Below are positions 20,751 through 28,884 of a DNA stretch of 64,000 nt, piece after piece. Position numbers and translations under genes: made by a program. Location of the stretch: positions 1-64,000 of IMG/VR virus record IMGVR_UViG_3300025913_000001; one strand, 5' to 3'. The DNA comes from a virus. Positions within the stretch are counted from its first letter, which is position 1, and the number at the start of each line of letters is the position of its first letter. Below the pieces are notes generated by a model, which ran no database searches, was not told the DNA's origin, and saw only the letters and a list, made by a program, of their open reading frames with translations.

Positions 20751-21142
20751 GCAAAAGTTACAACTTTATTGTGCCATTAGTCATTTACGATTTCGACATT
20801 ATGTTTAGCGTTGGTGAAAGTAACTACCAAATATATAAAGCGGTAGAACAACGGTTAAAGGATGAGGACTTTAAAATATTTCAGGATGATGAAATGCTTT
20901 TTAAGATGCCCGAAACCACTAATGGCCGAACCGTTCATAATTTAATTGGTGGTCAAACTATCATAAGGCTTCGTAGTAAACCAAAAAATCCCCAAGGATA
21001 TTCTGTATTGGCTCACGAGATATTTCACGCTGTAGACTTTATAATGAGGCATATCGGCATAACTCTTAGCCCTGATAGTGATGAGGCTTATGCTTATTTG
21101 ATTGGCTATGTTACAAGGGAATTTTTTAAGGCTGTTTCTTAA
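20747..21142 (+). CDS. Zinc-metalloprotease-like protein
   Basis: 131 residues with the zincin motif HEIFH (90-94) in a helix (SVLAHEIFHAVDFIMRH) and a downstream acidic pair (SDEAYAYL) that could give the third ligand. Similar small HExxH proteins are frequent in phages; some may act on the host or be inactive. It ends the first right-arm transcript. Confidence 0.6.
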   Translation: MSKSYNFIVPLVIYDFDIMFSVGESNYQIYKAVEQRLKDEDFKIFQDDEMLFKMPETTNGRTVHNLIGGQTIIRLRSKPKNPQGYSVLAHEIFHAVDFIMRHIGITLSPDSDEAYAYLIGYVTREFFKAVS

Positions 21143-21195
21143 AATAATTTTCTACCTTTGACCTATCAAAAGCGTTGAGCGTTCGCTCCGCAATG

Positions 21196-21213
21196 TTTGG
21201 TAAAATTTCCTTA
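21196..21213. promoter_or_regulatory. Fifth copy of the TTTGGTAAATTTCCTTA box
   Basis: TTTGGTAAAATTTCCTTA lies in the gap after the metalloprotease gene, just 3' of a small GAGCG-TT-CGCTC hairpin. In the left arm the same box is inside leaders read from the other strand; here it reads opposite to transcription, which favours a DNA-level binding site. Confidence 0.4.
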
Positions 21214-21234
21214 GCCTCGGGGTGGTTCCTGGGG

Positions 21235-21264
21235 CTTGTTTGTTTAAGAAGTTTTGTATATTTG
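21235..21264 (+). promoter_or_regulatory. Promoter of the 78-aa gene
   Basis: Exact -7 box TATATTTG (21257-21264) with CTTG 18 bases upstream (21235-21238). The start is predicted near 21270, giving a 40-base leader. Confidence 0.55.
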
Positions 21265-21309
21265 ATGCATGGGTAATTCAGCCCTATAAACAATTAAAAA
21301 AGTAAGAAA

Positions 21310-21546
21310 ATGAATTCATTAAGAGCAAAATTCAAAGTTGGTTCGGTAACAGACTTTGCAAACAACAATTTCGAGATAAAAATGACAGTAGTAGTAAACG
21401 ACTGTCCTGAGAACAAAGAGTGGTCAATGTATACGCCATCGGGTGATGCAAGGTTACACATTACCAATCCCGCCGCCGCTGGTTTCTTTAAGCCGGGTAA
21501 AAACTACATAGCAACGTTTGTAGAATGTGACGATACACAGCATTAA
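21310..21546 (+). CDS. Small protein on its own transcript (78 aa)
   Basis: MNSLRAKFKVGSVTDFANNN, beta-rich (TVVVNDCPENKEWSMYTPSGDARLHITN). It sits alone between its own promoter and an intrinsic terminator, which suggests it is needed at a dose different from its neighbours. Family not recognised by name; similar proteins occur in other phages. Confidence 0.6.
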   Translation: MNSLRAKFKVGSVTDFANNNFEIKMTVVVNDCPENKEWSMYTPSGDARLHITNPAAAGFFKPGKNYIATFVECDDTQH

Positions 21547-21589
21547 AGACGTTATTTGCCATTGCATTGCAGGACGCACTTAACTCCAG

Positions 21590-21620
21590 AAGCCCTTTCG
21601 TAAATGTTAGGGCTTTTTTG
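21590..21620 (+). terminator. Intrinsic terminator after the 78-aa gene
   Basis: AAGCCCT (21590-21596) pairs with AGGGCTT (21609-21615) and is followed by TTTTTG. Confidence 0.7.
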
Positions 21621-21671
21621 TTGGAAAATTTATTTTCAGAAAGTGCTTGACATTACGATAATTAAAAGTAC

Positions 21672-21702
21672 TTTTACATCAACATACATGGCAGTATATT
21701 TG
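21672..21702 (+). promoter_or_regulatory. Promoter ahead of leader RNA
   Basis: TATATTTG (21695-21702) with TTTT at -33 spacing (21672-21675, 19 bases). The start is predicted near 21708. Confidence 0.5.
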
Positions 21703-21707
21703 AGGTA

Positions 21708-21780
21708 GAGTTCAGATATTTTGCTTTTAAGCAACAAAAAATTGCCCGGAACTAGCTCTACATCTTTTCGGGCTTTTTTA
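21708..21780 (+). ncRNA. Leader RNA ending in a terminator (attenuator or sRNA)
   Basis: Between the promoter and ATG 21785 lie GTAGAGTTC (21706-21714), a TGCTTTTAAGCA hairpin (21723-21734), and a terminator GCCCG (21744-21748)/CGGGC (21769-21773) with six T. The terminator loop contains GAACTAGCTCTAC, complementary to the leading GTAGAGTTC, so the two pairings interleave. Either a 70-base RNA or an attenuated leader of the next operon. Confidence 0.5.
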
Positions 21781-21784
21781 TTTC

Positions 21785-22072
21785 ATGGAAAATTTAAATT
21801 TAAAGTGTCCAAAGTGCGGTGTCGAAAACGATTATGTTATTACAGAACGAGGCATCCACAAAACAGCTTACTGCAACCCATGCGGAAGCTACATCAAAAA
21901 CCTTCCACAAGGTAAACCATTCATTTTCATGTTCGGAAAGTTCAAGGGAACTCCGCTTGATGATATGAAATCCACAGATCAAATTAATTATCTACACTGG
22001 ATATTATCATCAGATATGAATAACACTATTAAAACCAAAGTAGTTGAACACCTTAAAACTTTGGAAGCATGA
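21785..22072 (+). CDS. Zinc-ribbon plus DUF3820-like protein
   Basis: CPKC and CNPC (about 8-11 and 31-34) form a zinc ribbon. The second half, FMFGKFKGTPLDDM...YLHWIL, matches the short FGK-x-K/R-G...Y-L-x-W-L motif of DUF3820 and of exonuclease X C-termini. Starts 5 bases after the leader terminator. May bind DNA ends; not certain. Confidence 0.6.
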   Translation: MENLNLKCPKCGVENDYVITERGIHKTAYCNPCGSYIKNLPQGKPFIFMFGKFKGTPLDDMKSTDQINYLHWILSSDMNNTIKTKVVEHLKTLEA

Positions 22073-22602
22073 CATTAATTACTCCCCAATTAAAAGCTAT
22101 TGATACAAAATTTGATGGCAATTTATACCGTAGCCGCCTTGAAGCAAGGTGGGCTGTATTTATGAAGAGATTACGTATAAATTTCATGTATGAGCATGAA
22201 GGATATGATTTAGGTGATGGTGTTTGGTATTTACCTGACTTTTGGCTACCTACATTTAATGGCGGTTGCTTTGTTGAGGTAAAGCCTATTGCGTTTACTG
22301 AAATTGAAATAGAGAAAGTTAAACGACTTGTTGCAGCAAGTAATATGCCTTGTATACTTGCTGTTGGACTTCCTGATTTCAAATGTCAAGAGATTGTTTT
22401 TTACGATGTATGCAACGGCATAGAAAACTTTGATATATCTTATGGACTAATGAATGCAGATAGCGCATTTTATGAGGACAGAATGTATATGTGTCCACCC
22501 TATGCCAATAGGGACTTAACTATAAATGAAGGTTACTGGCAATCGCATCTTGGATTAGAGTATATATGGGCTGTTAGTGATGCAAAGGAGGCGAGGTTTT
22601 AA
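22069..22602 (+). CDS. PD-(D/E)XK/VSR-like nuclease
   Basis: FDGNLYRSRLEARWAVFMKRLRINFMYEHEGYDL (about 15-48) gives the E of a helix and the strand, followed by YLPDFWLPTFNGGCFVEVKP, the P-D-F-x-L-P...E-x-K catalytic core (Asp near 57, Glu/Lys near 70-72). This is a frequent phage nuclease of the VSR/PD-(D/E)XK kind. It lies upstream of the replisome organizer with a 2-base gap. Confidence 0.7.
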   Translation: MTLITPQLKAIDTKFDGNLYRSRLEARWAVFMKRLRINFMYEHEGYDLGDGVWYLPDFWLPTFNGGCFVEVKPIAFTEIEIEKVKRLVAASNMPCILAVGLPDFKCQEIVFYDVCNGIENFDISYGLMNADSAFYEDRMYMCPPYANRDLTINEGYWQSHLGLEYIWAVSDAKEARF

Positions 22603-22604
22603 TC

Positions 22605-23342
22605 ATGGCAAAACAACCATATATCCCGCTGTATATCGGCGATTGGGAACAAGATACTAACTGTTTATCCCCTCTTGCAGAATTTGCTTTATTAAAATTG
22701 ACATTTAAGCTATTTAAGTCTGAAAAACGTGGTGTTTTTATTGCAAATATTCGCACACTTTCTGTTCTTTTTAAGTCAAGTTTAGTAGAAACTAAGACAA
22801 TTTTTCAGGAATTAATTGATAATAATATACTTAATGTTTCACTTATTGAGGAAGATAAATTTGAGATAATATCCCGTAGAATGATACGTGAGGCTACTAT
22901 TTCAGAAATACGTTCAGAAAGTGGGGGATTAGGTGGTAGAGGAAATAAAGCAAATAAAAAGCAAAACAAAAGCAAACAAAAAGCAAAAGCGGAGCAAAGC
23001 GCTGATATTGATAATGATATTATAGAGATAGTTAAACTATTAAATGAGTGCTCTGGAAGAAATTTTAAATCAGAAACTCAAAGCACATCTTCAATTATAA
23101 AAAGCCGTAAGAAAGATGGATTTATCAAAGAAGATTTTGAAAGAGTTATTAGGTTTAAATGCTCTAAGTGGAAAGATGATCCAAAGATGAGTGAATATCT
23201 TAGACCTGAAACATTATTCGGTAATAAGTTTGAAGGATACTTACAGTCCTGTCCAAAGATTAATGTAGTTACACAAGGTAAAACTATGACTGATGAAGAG
23301 TATGAAGAATATGTTAGGCCAACTAAACCACGAGAACTATAA
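22605..23342 (+). CDS. Phage replisome organizer / helicase loader-like protein
   Basis: The start (YIPLYIGDWEQDTNCLSPLAEFALLKL) is the DUF1376-type winged helix of phage replication initiators. The end (LLNECSGRNFKSETQSTSSIIKSRKKDGFIKEDFERVIRFKCSKWKDD...YLRPETLFGNKFEGYL) is the conserved replisome-organizer C-terminal domain. A basic linker (NKKQNKSKQKAKAEQ) joins them. It probably binds the origin and loads the primase-helicase whose gene starts at its own stop. Confidence 0.85.
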   Translation: MAKQPYIPLYIGDWEQDTNCLSPLAEFALLKLTFKLFKSEKRGVFIANIRTLSVLFKSSLVETKTIFQELIDNNILNVSLIEEDKFEIISRRMIREATISEIRSESGGLGGRGNKANKKQNKSKQKAKAEQSADIDNDIIEIVKLLNECSGRNFKSETQSTSSIIKSRKKDGFIKEDFERVIRFKCSKWKDDPKMSEYLRPETLFGNKFEGYLQSCPKINVVTQGKTMTDEEYEEYVRPTKPREL

Positions 23343-25390
23343 TGGATGTTTCAGAACTATTAAAAATTAAGGGATTACAATTCATGCCAGTTCGTGAGGA
23401 CAAACGTCCAATATTCGAAGAATGGCAGTTTACCAAAAGGGATTACGATTTTAAAGGTCACAAAGCCGTAGGATTAGTTTGTGGTAAAATATCTGGGAAT
23501 GTTGAAGTAATAGACATCGATACTAAGTACGACCTTACAGGAAATTTATACAAGGATTATAAAACATTAATAAAAACTCTTGACCCAACTTTACTTGAAA
23601 AACTTGTAGTCCAAAAAACACGGAGTGGTGGATTTCATTTTATTTATAGGTGTTCTTACATAGAGGGTAATTTAAAACTTGCTAATCGGTATACCACTGA
23701 GGACGAAAGGAAAAAAACCTATGAAGAATCATATAAAAAAGAATATGATAAATTAATTTTAGACCAACACGAAATAGCAAATGCCGAAAGACAAGCCAGA
23801 GTAGTTGCTGAAAACTCTGCTAAAAATGATAAGATAAGAGTTTTACTCGAAACAAGGGGTGATAGGGGTATGGTTGTATGTGATCCTACCCCCGGGTATA
23901 AAGTAATTTATGGTTCTTTTGATAAAATACAAACTATTACTCCCGAACAAAGATCAATACTTTTCAATGTAGCATTTGGATTTAACGAAGTTTTAAAGGA
24001 AGTTGTTCATAGAGAAGTTAAGCAACGAAAGCAAACCAAAGGTTTAACATCTATCGAAGATTACAATGAACGTGGCGATGTTGTCTCATTATTAGAAAAT
24101 CATGGATGGGAAACAGTTGGGAGAAAAGGCCGTAAGATTTTAATGAAACGACCTGGAGATACCAAAGCAACTCATTCCGGTAATTACGATGAAGAAAAAC
24201 AATGGTTTAGTGTTTTTAGCACATCAACTCAATTTGAAGCACAAACTCCATACAAGCCTTATGCCGTATTTACTGTTCTTGAATTGGACGGTGATTTTCA
24301 AAAATGTCCAAAAGCTTTATATGATTTAGGGTATGGCGATAGAGAAGAAACTATCAGGGATAACGATATACAAGTACCAAGTGTAATAGATACTTCTATT
24401 GAAGATTATTCATTTTTAGCCACGCCACAAGATTATGATGAATACTTAGGACATTGGCGTAGCGGAACATTTCCAATGGGTGCTACTACTGGAATAGCTG
24501 AACTTGATAAGTTTTTCAGGTTTAAGAATGGTAATTTGGTTATTGTAAACGGTATTGATAATGTTGGTAAATCTACTGTAATTTGGTATTTAACTATGTT
24601 GTCAAGCCTGTATAACGGTTGGGATTGGCTAATATTTAGTTCTGAAAATGGAGTTGGTACAGTAGTAAGAAAATTGATTGAATTTTATTGGTGCGAACCT
24701 ATTGCAACAATGAATGATATTAAATATAGAACTGCCAAGAAGTATATTGAAAGCAAGTTTGATTTTATTAAGTGTGGAGACAAACTTTATAACTATCAGG
24801 ATATACTTAACATGGCAAAAATTGCCTTGAATAAGAGAAAATACAAGGGAATGATGATAGACCCGTACAATTCGTTAAAAATGGATATACCCGCTAAATC
24901 AAGGCAACAAGGTTACGAGTATCACTATGAGGCAGCAAGCGTAATGCAATTGTTCGGAAAGCAAAATAACCTATCAATTTATTTGAATTGCCATGTAGGT
25001 ACTGCCGGAGCAAGAAATAAAGATGATAGAGGATTTACTTTAGCCCCTCAGAAAGAAGATACTGAAATGGGTGTAATGTTTGCCAATAAAGCTGATGACT
25101 TCCTTACAGTACACCGTATAACTCAGGATGAGAACGAGTGGATGATGACAGAGATACACGTAAGAAAGATTAAGGAAACGGAGACAGGCGGGCGGGTTAC
25201 ACCTAAATTTAAGCCATTCAAAATGAAAATGATTAATGGACTGTCAGGGTTTGAATACTTTGATTATAATCCGGTATTGGAATGGCATAAGCGAAATAAT
25301 TCAAAACAATCGTTAGTTGACTTTACAGAGCCAAAGAAAGAACTTGAACTAACAATTAATCCAATAGATTCGGATGATATCCCCTTTTAA
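23342..25390 (+). CDS. Prim-pol primase / DnaB-type helicase fusion
   Basis: Residues about 14-210 are a bifunctional primase-polymerase domain: VIDID (56-60, catalytic D58/D60) and SGGFHFIY (95-102). A middle part (about 245-335) resembles the primase-associated region of phage/plasmid proteins. The C-terminal part is a RecA-fold helicase: Walker A GIDNVGKST (404-412), Walker B MMIDPYN (504-510), then LSIYLNCHVGT. It should prime and unwind at the phage fork. The last residues PIDSDDIPF copy the SSB tip. Confidence 0.9.
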   Translation: MDVSELLKIKGLQFMPVREDKRPIFEEWQFTKRDYDFKGHKAVGLVCGKISGNVEVIDIDTKYDLTGNLYKDYKTLIKTLDPTLLEKLVVQKTRSGGFHFIYRCSYIEGNLKLANRYTTEDERKKTYEESYKKEYDKLILDQHEIANAERQARVVAENSAKNDKIRVLLETRGDRGMVVCDPTPGYKVIYGSFDKIQTITPEQRSILFNVAFGFNEVLKEVVHREVKQRKQTKGLTSIEDYNERGDVVSLLENHGWETVGRKGRKILMKRPGDTKATHSGNYDEEKQWFSVFSTSTQFEAQTPYKPYAVFTVLELDGDFQKCPKALYDLGYGDREETIRDNDIQVPSVIDTSIEDYSFLATPQDYDEYLGHWRSGTFPMGATTGIAELDKFFRFKNGNLVIVNGIDNVGKSTVIWYLTMLSSLYNGWDWLIFSSENGVGTVVRKLIEFYWCEPIATMNDIKYRTAKKYIESKFDFIKCGDKLYNYQDILNMAKIALNKRKYKGMMIDPYNSLKMDIPAKSRQQGYEYHYEAASVMQLFGKQNNLSIYLNCHVGTAGARNKDDRGFTLAPQKEDTEMGVMFANKADDFLTVHRITQDENEWMMTEIHVRKIKETETGGRVTPKFKPFKMKMINGLSGFEYFDYNPVLEWHKRNNSKQSLVDFTEPKKELELTINPIDSDDIPF

Positions 25391-25431
25391 CCAACACGAA
25401 ACTTGCAGAGGAATTTTAAAAACCAAATGAA

Positions 25432-26028
25432 ATGAAAATTAAAGCACTAAGCTGGCTATTACACCACGGAAACAGATATGGTAAGAGCGAAAACTTTTAT
25501 CGTATCAAAAAAGAAATACTTTTAAAGTATGGCAAATTAACAGGATATGAGTATCAATATATCGAAGGAAAATCGTGTTGGTCATGCGAGGGAACTGGAA
25601 TTTACCACAAATACTATTTCTTCGATAAACGACCAACGAAAGAACAGTGTTGGAGTTGCGGGGGGAGTGGTCAGTACAAGCAAGAATGTTGGAATGCTTT
25701 GGCTATTTATAATTTTGGCAAGTACACGTTTCATGTGCCATACAATAGGCAGTTTACTAAACCCGCAGTAGGGCTAAAAGTATTCGAAGGTTATATTTCA
25801 CACACGTCAAGTTATTGGAGTAGGTTTGCCCAAATAACAATTTTAGTTCTGTTTGATTTTAACGGTTACCGTAAGCGTTGGCGCACTCATTTAGGTTGGG
25901 GTTGGCGATCATGGGCATGGCGACCAGCGACGATACTAAACAACATTGCCTGGATTATAAAGCATCCGAGTAACCTGATACCAAAAATTAGTTTTAACAA
26001 AGAGATAAACGAAGATTTACCATTTTAA
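25432..26028 (+). CDS. CxxCxGxG zinc-finger protein with SSB-like tip
   Basis: Two DnaJ-type knuckles, CWSCEGTG and CWSCGGSG (about residues 49-56 and 73-80), can hold one zinc; there is no J domain. The second half is Trp-rich (THLGWGWRSWAWRPA). The C-terminus is NEDLPF, again the SSB tip. Directly after the primase-helicase (41-base gap), so a replication accessory role is likely. Confidence 0.6.
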   Translation: MKIKALSWLLHHGNRYGKSENFYRIKKEILLKYGKLTGYEYQYIEGKSCWSCEGTGIYHKYYFFDKRPTKEQCWSCGGSGQYKQECWNALAIYNFGKYTFHVPYNRQFTKPAVGLKVFEGYISHTSSYWSRFAQITILVLFDFNGYRKRWRTHLGWGWRSWAWRPATILNNIAWIIKHPSNLIPKISFNKEINEDLPF

Positions 26029-26050
26029 CCCAAGCGGAGGAAAATTGAAG

Positions 26051-26359
26051 ATGAAAAAAGAAGAATGTGAAAATTGCAATGGATATGGAATTATAATTGG
26101 TTCTTATGATCGAACATTATGTGAAGATTGTAATGGTAGTGGATTTAAAAAGATGCCTGTAACCATAACAGCAGATGGTAAACATGTAAATTATCCTGAA
26201 AATAAAGTGTGGTTTACTGTAAAAGATATGGAAGCATCTTTTGAGGCTGGTATTAATTATTCAAATGATTGTTGCTGTGGTTTATGCGATTATTGTGCAC
26301 AAAAATCAAACAATGAATCTGAATTTAACGAATGGATTAAACTTTATACTAAACCATGA
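26051..26359 (+). CDS. CxxCxGxG zinc-finger protein (102 aa)
   Basis: MKKEECENCNGYG: knuckles CENCNGYG and CEDCNGSG as in the preceding gene, then a Cys-rich CCCGLCDYC near residue 75. ATG 26051 is preferred to an in-frame TTG at 26045. Probably binds zinc; role unknown. Confidence 0.6.
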   Translation: MKKEECENCNGYGIIIGSYDRTLCEDCNGSGFKKMPVTITADGKHVNYPENKVWFTVKDMEASFEAGINYSNDCCCGLCDYCAQKSNNESEFNEWIKLYTKP

Positions 26360-26484
26360 AAGACTTCCTAACCATAAAAATAAAAGAATTACAATGGGCT
26401 AAAGCGAACAACCGCCCGACCTTAGTCAATATTTTACAAGAGTGTATTAACCAATTTAGTGGACACCAATTAAAAATGTTTTAA
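26356..26484 (+). CDS. Small basic protein (42 aa)
   Basis: MKDFLTIKIKELQWAKANNR to TAA 26482-26484. Its ATG overlaps the upstream stop and its stop overlaps the next ATG, so it is part of a coupled run. Function unknown. Confidence 0.5.
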   Translation: MKDFLTIKIKELQWAKANNRPTLVNILQECINQFSGHQLKMF

Positions 26485-26615
26485 TGACAAATAAAGTAGA
26501 TACTGAAAAGCATTTAGCAAATATAAAACGTATTCAAAAAGAGTTAGCACTCCAACACGCTAAAGATAAAGAGGCCGATTATGTTAGCAAAATGAATAAA
26601 CGCAAAAACAAATGA
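26484..26615 (+). CDS. Small helical protein (43 aa)
   Basis: MTNKVDTEKHLANIKRIQKE and onward, a single charged helix by appearance. Overlaps both neighbours by one and four bases. Function unknown. Confidence 0.5.
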   Translation: MTNKVDTEKHLANIKRIQKELALQHAKDKEADYVSKMNKRKNK

Positions 26616-27373
26616 TAGAACTCAACAAGATATATTTCATGAATTGTTTGGATGGCATGGAGTTAATAGATGACGAAATTATTGATTTGATATGCTGTGA
26701 TTTGCCTTATGGAACAACAAATAATGATTGGGATGTAGTAATTCCTTTTGCACCACTTTGGAAGCACTATGAACGCATTATAAAACCTCGAGGCATTATT
26801 GTTCTAACAGCTGCGCAACCGTTCGCTACGGACTTAATTATGAGTAATAGGAAATTGTTTAAGTATGATCTGATTTGGTATAAACCTTTAGGGACTGGCT
26901 TTTTAAACGCTAAGAAGCAACCCATGCGAAATCACGAATATATTTTAGTGTTCTACAAAAATCACGGCACATACAATCCGCAAATGGGCGTAGGTAAACG
27001 AAAGTATGGGATGCGAAAGAATGATAGGAACGGCGGATGCTATAACGATTTTAATAATAACAGAATTGAGAAGTTTGATGATAAGGGTTTAAGGTATCCA
27101 CAATCTGTAATTGATATAACCAATGGCGACCGAACTAAAGAAAATGACCACTCAACACAAAAGCCAATTGATTTTATCAGGTATTTAATAAAAACATACT
27201 CTAATGAAGGCGATTTGGTATTAGACAACTGCATGGGCAGTGGAACTACGGCTGCAGCCTGCATTATGGAAAATAGAAACTTTATAGGCTTTGAAAATAA
27301 GTTAAAATATTATGAGCAAAGTTTAAAGAGGCTTGAATTGTTAAACTCTAAACCACAACTATTCGCATGCTAA
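26612..27373 (+). CDS. DNA N4/N6-methyltransferase (beta order)
   Basis: Catalytic motif IV DLPYGTTNNDWD (30-41) precedes the SAM motif LVLDNCMGSGTTAAA (about 203-217), the beta-class order. DLPY in place of DPPY is known among such enzymes. HSTQKPIDFIRYLI before the SAM motif is typical of phage Dam-like and restriction-site methylases. Likely protects phage DNA from host restriction. No partner nuclease is adjacent. Target sequence cannot be told. Confidence 0.85.
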   Translation: MIELNKIYFMNCLDGMELIDDEIIDLICCDLPYGTTNNDWDVVIPFAPLWKHYERIIKPRGIIVLTAAQPFATDLIMSNRKLFKYDLIWYKPLGTGFLNAKKQPMRNHEYILVFYKNHGTYNPQMGVGKRKYGMRKNDRNGGCYNDFNNNRIEKFDDKGLRYPQSVIDITNGDRTKENDHSTQKPIDFIRYLIKTYSNEGDLVLDNCMGSGTTAAACIMENRNFIGFENKLKYYEQSLKRLELLNSKPQLFAC

Positions 27374-27678
27374 CCGCCGACCCATTCAACTCACGCATGG
27401 AAGCCTTTCTGGAAAGGATACAAGAGGACAGACCTGCGAAGATACCACCGTTGTCGGAAGCAGACCTGAAACGCTTCATAGACTACGTTGACTTGCGATT
27501 CGGTTATGATGTGGATACAGCCACAAGCACAGTTCGCAAACGTAAGCCAGTTTTAGGCTTTCAGAACGATTTATTTATGTACGCTGAACAATGTGTAGGG
27601 GAATATGAGATAAAGGCTCATAGGGGCTATAAAGAAGCGTGGCGTAATGGGATATGCGTGGCGATAAAAACAATTTAA
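27367..27678 (+). CDS. Hypothetical protein (103 aa)
   Basis: Soluble; contains KIPPLSEADLKRFIDYVDLRFGYDVDTATSTVRKRKP. Overlaps the methyltransferase stop by 7 bases. The first Met is kept; a second at residue 13 is possible. Not recognised. Confidence 0.6.
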   Translation: MLTADPFNSRMEAFLERIQEDRPAKIPPLSEADLKRFIDYVDLRFGYDVDTATSTVRKRKPVLGFQNDLFMYAEQCVGEYEIKAHRGYKEAWRNGICVAIKTI

Positions 27679-27688
27679 AAATAAAAAT

Positions 27689-27967
27689 ATGGAAACAACA
27701 TTTAAAGTTTGGGAAACATCTGCAATTAACTTAAGTAATTGGCAAGTATATGTTCATTGTGAATTTATGCTAAATGGCAAAATAAAAAGATTAACTAAGT
27801 CATTAGAAAGCGGGGGTGTATTTAGAAAAACAGGTAATATAAACCGTGATAGGGTTGAAGAAACGTTTTGGGTTGAAAAACATGAATTATCAGAAATAAA
27901 ACCTTGGATAGAAAGCGATAAGATAGATATACTTGAAGATGCAAAATCTATGCTAAACGAGGTGTAA
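27689..27967 (+). CDS. Hypothetical protein (92 aa)
   Basis: Beta-rich start (METTFKVWETSAINLSNWQV) and an acidic helical end. AAAAATAAAAAT leader with no clear ribosome site. Not recognised. Confidence 0.55.
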   Translation: METTFKVWETSAINLSNWQVYVHCEFMLNGKIKRLTKSLESGGVFRKTGNINRDRVEETFWVEKHELSEIKPWIESDKIDILEDAKSMLNEV

Positions 27968-27975
27968 AAATAAAA

Positions 27976-28008
27976 TTTGCTTTTGTCATAAATTGTTGTG
28001 TAATTTTA
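27976..28008 (+). promoter_or_regulatory. Promoter of the 82-aa gene
   Basis: TTTG (27976-27979), 21 bases, TAATTTTA (28001-28008; one mismatch to TAnnTTTG). ATG 28022 follows 13 bases later. Confidence 0.5.
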
Positions 28009-28021
28009 TAAAAAAAATAAA

Positions 28022-28270
28022 ATGGCAAAGAAAGTAGTCATACAAACAGAAGAAATTGAACTAATTGGTTCTGATGAAATCATACCCGACAAGCACGTTA
28101 TATCCGATGGCGATATTGAAAACTATCCCGAACTTACTGAACAGGGAGTAAAAAGCGGTGATGGGGTTGAATACGATTCGCTATATGTAAATAAATCACT
28201 AACTGCAGATGGGCAATCTGTAACACAGATACCTTGGCCCATAAACGTTTCGGCAAAAGCAATTAATTAA
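28022..28270 (+). CDS. Small acidic protein (82 aa)
   Basis: MAKKVVIQTEEIELIGSDEI, acidic throughout, ending PWPINVSAKAIN. It lies between its own promoter and terminator, so it is a one-gene unit. Unknown; could be a decoration or anti-host protein. Confidence 0.55.
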   Translation: MAKKVVIQTEEIELIGSDEIIPDKHVISDGDIENYPELTEQGVKSGDGVEYDSLYVNKSLTADGQSVTQIPWPINVSAKAIN

Positions 28271-28278
28271 CTGTTCGT

Positions 28279-28306
28279 CCCCCTTATCAAATTGGTAAGG
28301 GGGTTT
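28279..28306 (+). terminator. Intrinsic terminator
   Basis: CCCCCTTA (28279-28286) pairs with TAAGGGGG (28296-28303), followed by TTTATAATTTT. Confidence 0.7.
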
Positions 28307-28320
28307 ATAATTTTAAGACA

Positions 28321-28479
28321 ATGGCAAAAGTTAAACACATAGGATTTAAGGGCGCTCAGAAAAAAGTGGAAAGTGAAGGTTATTCAAAAAAAGTTGCCGG
28401 AGCAATCATAGCTAATGCAAGTCGTAAAGCCAGTCCAGCGGCAAAAAAAGTTAATAGTCACTTAAAAAAAGTAAAATGA
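28321..28479 (+). CDS. Small basic protein (52 aa)
   Basis: MAKVKHIGFKGAQKKVESEG... rich in Lys, Ala and Ser, with the AGAIIANASRKASPAAKK pattern seen in small phage proteins of unknown role. It overlaps the next gene by 4 bases. Likely binds nucleic acid, judging only by charge. Confidence 0.6.
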   Translation: MAKVKHIGFKGAQKKVESEGYSKKVAGAIIANASRKASPAAKKVNSHLKKVK

Positions 28480-28859
28480 CCATTAGCCAGAACTCAAATT
28501 ATGTATTGGAGCATCCGTACTTAAAAGCGGCTGTTAACTCATTCTTATCTGGCGACCACAAACAACTCAAATTTATCCTCGATTCCTTACAAGAGGATAT
28601 GTATCATAAAATGTTACCGCTATGCGCCAAAGCATACAAGGCTAACAAGAAAGAAAACTATCCGCAGGTAGAGCAAGCAATCCTCGAAGTATCGCCACCC
28701 GATAGACTAAACATCCAATTACCAATTCCGCTACCAACTATCGAATGTAAGATAGTCCCCATGATAAAGCATAAAAAAAGCAGAACTGTTGTAAACGCAA
28801 AGGGACAGCTTGAATTTGACTTTGACGAAAAAAGGCAACTCTCTCGAATTGCCAATTAA
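28476..28859 (+). CDS. Hypothetical protein (127 aa)
   Basis: Helical N-terminal half (HPYLKAAVNSFLSGDHKQLKFILDSL) and a C-terminal basic/acidic tail (KKSRTVVNAKGQLEFDFDEKRQL). Could be an adaptor. Not recognised. Confidence 0.55.
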   Translation: MTISQNSNYVLEHPYLKAAVNSFLSGDHKQLKFILDSLQEDMYHKMLPLCAKAYKANKKENYPQVEQAILEVSPPDRLNIQLPIPLPTIECKIVPMIKHKKSRTVVNAKGQLEFDFDEKRQLSRIAN

Positions 28860-28884
28860 ATAATTTCAATAAGATACCACTAAA

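Noticed and set aside
25432-26359. DnaJ co-chaperones
   Set aside because: Only the Cys-rich knuckles are present; there is no HPD-containing J domain.
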